Source: an uncultured Draconibacterium sp.
GTDB taxonomy: Bacteria > Bacteroidota > Bacteroidia > Bacteroidales > Prolixibacteraceae
DNA length: 64,000 nt
Direction: 5' to 3'
Assembly: GCF_963676815.1 (NCBI RefSeq)
Contig: NZ_OY781365.1
Span: 1,398,501-1,462,500 of the forward strand
Shown here one piece after another: positions 61,202 to 64,000 of this stretch; positions within the stretch are counted from its first letter, which is position 1; each line of letters opens with the position of its first letter. The position numbers and the translations under genes were made by a program. Under the pieces are notes generated by a model, which was not told the origin of the DNA, ran no database searches, and was given only the letters and a program-made list of their open reading frames with translations.

Positions 61202-61224
61202 ATGAACGGAAAGGCCTTTTTTTT
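61191..61224 (+). terminator. Attenuator terminator upstream of cysteine synthase
   Basis: AAGGCCTTTCC-atgaac-GGAAAGGCCTT, a perfect 11-bp stem with a six-base loop and an eight-T run. It lies 25 bases after the leader stop and 45 before the cysteine synthase ATG, between promoter and gene. Confidence 0.92.
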
Positions 61225-61268
61225 GTTTAGTAAGTAATTACCGAAAATAACTCAATAATTAAAAACAG

Positions 61269-62180
61269 ATGAAAGCAAAAAACATTTTGGAAACCATTGG
61301 CAACACGCCACATGTAAAAATTAACCGCCTCTATCCGGAGGATTACGAAGTTTGGGTGAAAGTAGAAAAAACAAATCCAGGAGGTAGTATTAAGGACCGT
61401 ATTGCGCTCGCAATGGTAGAGGATGCGGAAAAGAAAGGAATACTGAAAGAAGGTTCGGTTATAATTGAACCAACATCGGGAAATACAGGAATTGGATTGG
61501 CACTGGTAGCAGCTGTAAAAGGTTACCGTTTAATTCTTACCATGCCGGAATCAATGTCGCTGGAAAGAAGAAGAGCATTGAAAGTATTTGGTGCCGAGCT
61601 AGAGCTAACACCAAAAGAAAAAGGAATGAAAGGTGCCATTGCGAAAGCTGAAGAACTGGCCAGTGAATTGGGCAATGCCTGGATTCCTCAACAGTTTAAT
61701 AATCCGGCAAACGTTGCTGTGCACCGTGATTTTACTGCGCAGGAAATTCTAAATGATTTCCCTGAAGGTTTTGACTACCTGATTACCGGCGTTGGAACCG
61801 GTGGGCACATAAGTGGAGTAGCCGAGGTTTTAAAAGCTAAATTCCCGAACCTGAAAGTTTTTGCTGTTGAACCGGATTCAAGCCCGGTAATTGGAGGTAA
61901 AGATCCTGGCCCACACGGAATTCAGGGAATTGGTGCCGGTTTTATTCCTAATAACCTGAATACCGACCTGCTTGATGGAACGGTAGAAATCAGTAAAGAC
62001 GAAGCTTTTGAGTATGCACAAAAAGCAGCACGAGAAGAAGGTTTGTTTGTTGGAATCTCATCGGGTGCATCGTTGGCAGCCGTTGCCAAAAAAATTAAAG
62101 ATCTGCCGAAAGGATCGAGAATTCTTACCTTCTCGTACGATCATGGCGAACGTTACCTGTCAATAGAAGGATTATATTAA
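61269..62180 (+). CDS. cysK: Cysteine synthase (O-acetylserine sulfhydrylase)
   Basis: Forms cysteine from O-acetylserine and sulfide with PLP. NPGGSIKDRIA carries the PLP lysine (about 42), EPTSGNTGIG (about 67-76) binds the substrate carboxylate, and GVGTGGHISG (about 176-185) binds the PLP phosphate. 303 aa; the CysK/CysM distinction is not certain by eye. Own terminator. Expression is probably controlled by the upstream Met/Cys attenuator. Confidence 0.95.
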   Translation: MKAKNILETIGNTPHVKINRLYPEDYEVWVKVEKTNPGGSIKDRIALAMVEDAEKKGILKEGSVIIEPTSGNTGIGLALVAAVKGYRLILTMPESMSLERRRALKVFGAELELTPKEKGMKGAIAKAEELASELGNAWIPQQFNNPANVAVHRDFTAQEILNDFPEGFDYLITGVGTGGHISGVAEVLKAKFPNLKVFAVEPDSSPVIGGKDPGPHGIQGIGAGFIPNNLNTDLLDGTVEISKDEAFEYAQKAAREEGLFVGISSGASLAAVAKKIKDLPKGSRILTFSYDHGERYLSIEGLY

Positions 62181-62202
62181 AACTAACTTCAATATACAGT
62201 TA

Positions 62203-62239
62203 AGGGAATCATTCAATTGAGTGGTTCCCTTTTATTTTA
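62203..62239 (+). terminator. Terminator of cysteine synthase
   Basis: AAGGGAATCATTCA-attg-AGTGGTTCCCTT stem with mismatches and T-rich tail, 22 bases after the stop. Confidence 0.85.
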
Positions 62240-62342
62240 CCCCTTTAACACTAATCAAGCAAATCTATCAAACAAAAGTTTACTGTCTGTTGTTTCTTTG
62301 TTTAAATTAATAAAACTAATAATGAAACGAGCATACAAATAA

Positions 62343-62365
62343 GTACCTCTATAACATAGGAGTAC
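62343..62365. promoter_or_regulatory. Imperfect palindrome upstream of the DUF302/HMA pair
   Basis: GTACCTCTAT-aac-ATAGGAGTAC, 8 of 10 positions paired, 50 bases before the DUF302 ATG. Possible operator for a metal or redox regulator (inference). Confidence 0.4.
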
Positions 62366-62414
62366 AATGATGCGAGTTACATGAGTTGCCTTAAAAATAA
62401 ACGATTATAAACGA

Positions 62415-62885
62415 ATGAAAGGATTAACTATGTTTTTAACCGGATTGATTGTAGGAATTCTTTTAACCATTATAATGATTGTGGTTATTCTACCGAAACA
62501 AATGTTTGTGGTAAACGAAAGTAAACTGGGTTTTGACGAAACAGTTGCAGCCATTGAACAATCGGCAAAAGACAACGACTGGAGTATGCCGCATTTATAT
62601 GATTTGCAGGCAACTATGAAGAAACATGGTTTTGAAGTGAAACCGGTAAAAGTATTTTCACTGTGTAAACCGGATCATGCTTACCAAATTTTAAGCAGCG
62701 ACCACGAGCGTGTTGTCTCAGCATTGATGCCGTGTCGTGTTGCAGTATACGAACGTGATGGAAAAACCTATATTTCGATGTTGAATTCGGGACTATTCTC
62801 GAAATTTATGGGAAACAAAGTAAAAACCGTTATGGGGGCTGCAAGCGAAGAGAATAAACAAATACTTGCACCCGTTATTAAATAA
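62415..62885 (+). CDS. DUF302 family membrane-anchored protein
   Basis: 156 aa. One N-terminal helix (about 6-28), then the DUF302 domain with FDETVAAIEQSAKDNDW, the FSLCKPDHAYQIL block (Cys about 84) and MPCRVAVYERDGKTYI (Cys about 104). DUF302 proteins are often linked to sulfur metabolism, metals or multi-copper systems, though their activity is unknown. Followed after 14 bases by an HMA-domain lipoprotein, so a metal- or thiol-related operon is likely. Confidence 0.9.
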   Translation: MKGLTMFLTGLIVGILLTIIMIVVILPKQMFVVNESKLGFDETVAAIEQSAKDNDWSMPHLYDLQATMKKHGFEVKPVKVFSLCKPDHAYQILSSDHERVVSALMPCRVAVYERDGKTYISMLNSGLFSKFMGNKVKTVMGAASEENKQILAPVIK

Positions 62886-62899
62886 AAACTAAAAATACC

Positions 62900-63208
62900 A
62901 TGAAAAAACTATTTTATCTAATTGTCCTTTTAGGATTTGTTGCCTGTAATTCAGGAGCACAAAAAAATGCAGAAGTAGCACAACCGGAGCAAATTGTTGA
63001 AGCCACCATTGATATTGGCGGATTGCATTGCGATGCCTGCGTGGCCTCGGTAGAGAAAGGAGTAAACACCCTAAATGGGATTGAAACTGTAAAAGTGACA
63101 CTCGCCGATTCAACTGCCATTGTTACATACAATGCTTCAGCCGTATCAATCGATGAAATTGAAAAAAGCATTGAAAAGCGCGGCTATACTATAAAAGCAG
63201 TAAAGTAA
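62900..63208 (+). CDS. Heavy-metal-associated (HMA) domain lipoprotein
   Basis: 102 aa. A signal with lipobox FVAC (Cys about 16), then one HMA fold. GGLHCDACVASVEKG carries the metal-binding CxxC (about 43 and 46) and the end has IEKSIEKRGYTIKAV. The family binds Cu(I), Zn or Hg. As a lipoprotein it works outside the cytoplasm, perhaps as a periplasmic metal chaperone, unlike cytoplasmic CopZ. Confidence 0.9.
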   Translation: MKKLFYLIVLLGFVACNSGAQKNAEVAQPEQIVEATIDIGGLHCDACVASVEKGVNTLNGIETVKVTLADSTAIVTYNASAVSIDEIEKSIEKRGYTIKAVK

Positions 63209-63322
63209 GCCATCCGGAACAGGTAAGACACTACTGTTCACAACGTTCTGGTGATAACTCACCAGGTTTTTCGGCATAATATTTGTAAAATTCCGTACAT
63301 TGCACAAAAGCCACAGAAAACG

Positions 63323-63475
63323 ATGAAAGAGAATTTTAAAAACGGGAAACAGGAATTGACAGAAACAGGGCCGGTATGGAACGTTAAAATCGACATTCCA
63401 ACTTCGGTTTCTGAAAATTCAATTCGGCTTTACAAAAAAGCCAGGAAACTAAAATTGAAAGTAATTTTGAATTAA
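63323..63475 (+). CDS. Small hypothetical protein
   Basis: 50 aa from MKENFKNGKQEL; the frame stays open to 63251 but that lead has no family look. Basic, no membrane helix, ends KKARKLKLKVILN. Not recognised. A perfect hairpin terminator follows at once, which supports a real transcript. Confidence 0.5.
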   Translation: MKENFKNGKQELTETGPVWNVKIDIPTSVSENSIRLYKKARKLKLKVILN

Positions 63476-63478
63476 ATA

Positions 63479-63515
63479 AAAAGCTTTGACCGAGATTGGA
63501 TCAAAGCTTTTTTTT
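63479..63515. terminator. Bidirectional terminator
   Basis: AAAGCTTTGA and TCAAAGCTTT stem with an 11-nt loop and T-runs on both strands; serves the 50-aa gene and the convergent permease. Confidence 0.9.
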
Positions 63516-63538
63516 ATTCTATTTTATTGGGTCAATTG

Positions 63539-64000
63539 TCACTTTCTTATTTTCCCAACATACAGCCGAATATAGAAATAGGCAATTGTCAGAAAAGCAT
63601 AACTCCCGGCCTGTATATACAACTTTAGTACCTCTGTTTTAACTTCTGTAATTCCCACGCCCATTGTGCGTAATCGCAAGTAGGCAGGAACAGTCGTTGT
63701 TCCGGGTAAGATTTTGGATAAACCTACCAACCAATCGGGCATAGCCGAAACCGGCCACGAAATACCACTCAGAAATAAGGCGATCGGAGACAAGAACATC
63801 ATAAATACAATCGCCGACTCGCGATGTTTAAAGAATGTTGACAGACCAATTCCTAAGAATATTACCGACAATAAGAACGGAAATAATAACATCAGCACAT
63901 CGAACATATTCCCTTTGTCGGGATAGTTGAACCAATGATGAATAATGATCACTGCCAGGCAAATATTAAATGCAGAGATGAGCAAATACGCTCCAACCCT
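63539..64000 (-). CDS. ABC-2 type permease, C-terminal part
   Basis: The last 154 residues are visible; the gene continues beyond the right edge. Four hydrophobic helices, with PFLLSVIFLGIGLSTFFKHRESAIVF and LFLSGISWPVSAMPDWLVGLSKILPGTTTV, the latter being the conserved P-x-x-P-x-W...LPxT loop of ABC-2 (YhhJ/YbhS-like) exporters. The partner genes are probably outside the window. Substrate unknown. Confidence 0.88.
   Translation of the reverse strand, partial: RVGAYLLISAFNICLAVIIIHHWFNYPDKGNMFDVLMLLFPFLLSVIFLGIGLSTFFKHRESAIVFMMFLSPIALFLSGISWPVSAMPDWLVGLSKILPGTTTVPAYLRLRTMGVGITEVKTEVLKLYIQAGSYAFLTIAYFYIRLYVGKIRK

Noticed and set aside
1..64000. tRNA, rRNA or insertion sequences
   Set aside because: No cloverleaf T-arm patterns, rRNA segments, transposase ORFs or long terminal inverted repeats were seen by eye; a dedicated search could still find a missed tRNA.

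Overview
The window is chromosomal DNA of a Bacteroidota bacterium, most likely a marine or sediment member of the Marinilabiliales/Prolixibacteraceae type. The grounds are: many promoters of the TTTG-N19/20-TAnnTTTG class, an LpxC-FabZ fusion, a protein with a type IX secretion (T9SS) sorting domain, a DUF3098 protein beside FtsX, and an alternative complex III operon (actABCDEF). The genus is an inference; no rRNA or tRNA gene was seen.

Layout. 1-2.5 kb: recJ (cut by the left edge) diverges from lysS. 2.5-9.9 kb is the accessory part: an AbiTii-domain protein between short direct repeats, a membrane-protein/YdcF pair, an orphan, a TonB-like gene with a damaged signal-peptide start, a PRC-barrel/coiled-coil pair, and a gene-poor stretch holding two tiny related membrane proteins. 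9.9-11.7 kb: a T9SS cargo protein. 11.8-14.4 kb: rplM-rpsI-rpsB-tsf (minus), with a structured leader before rpsB. 14.8-18.6 kb: ftsX, DUF3098, uppP, truB, queA. 18.7-21.5 kb: a large membrane-anchored DUF3352/propeller protein, preceded by a strict 21-bp repeat array. 21.9-26.6 kb: rimP-nusA-infB (minus). 26.9-31.5 kb: an HD phosphohydrolase, then lpxD, lpxC/fabZ, lpxA. 31.6-40.1 kb: thiL, the sufBCDS cluster, rubrerythrin, sufE, sufT, thiN. 40.2-48.7 kb (minus): lon, rpmE type B, two tandem GNAT-like paralogues, a BI-1 family protein, an AlkD-like protein and a flippase. 48.8-57.9 kb: an AI-2E/PerM transporter and actABCDEF. 58.7-61 kb: an ABC-2 exporter. 61.1-62.2 kb: a cysteine synthase preceded by what looks like a complete Cys/Met attenuator. 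62.4-63.5 kb: DUF302 and HMA-domain proteins and a 50-aa orphan. An ABC-2 permease is cut by the right edge.

Functional themes. The core is translation (lysS, ribosomal proteins, tsf, infB, nusA, rimP), lipid A synthesis with fatty-acid dehydration, Fe-S assembly with peroxide defence, and a quinol-oxidising respiratory complex with no adjacent terminal oxidase.

The most interesting signals are regulatory: (1) a 24-codon leader with three Met then three Cys codons, a competing antiterminator and a strong terminator upstream of cysteine synthase; (2) seven copies of TTCTCCCA at exactly 21-bp spacing; (3) a hairpin leader in front of rpsB; (4) a pair of 28-29 aa membrane peptides in a gene desert. 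All assignments come from reading the sequence and from knowledge of the families; no database search was run.
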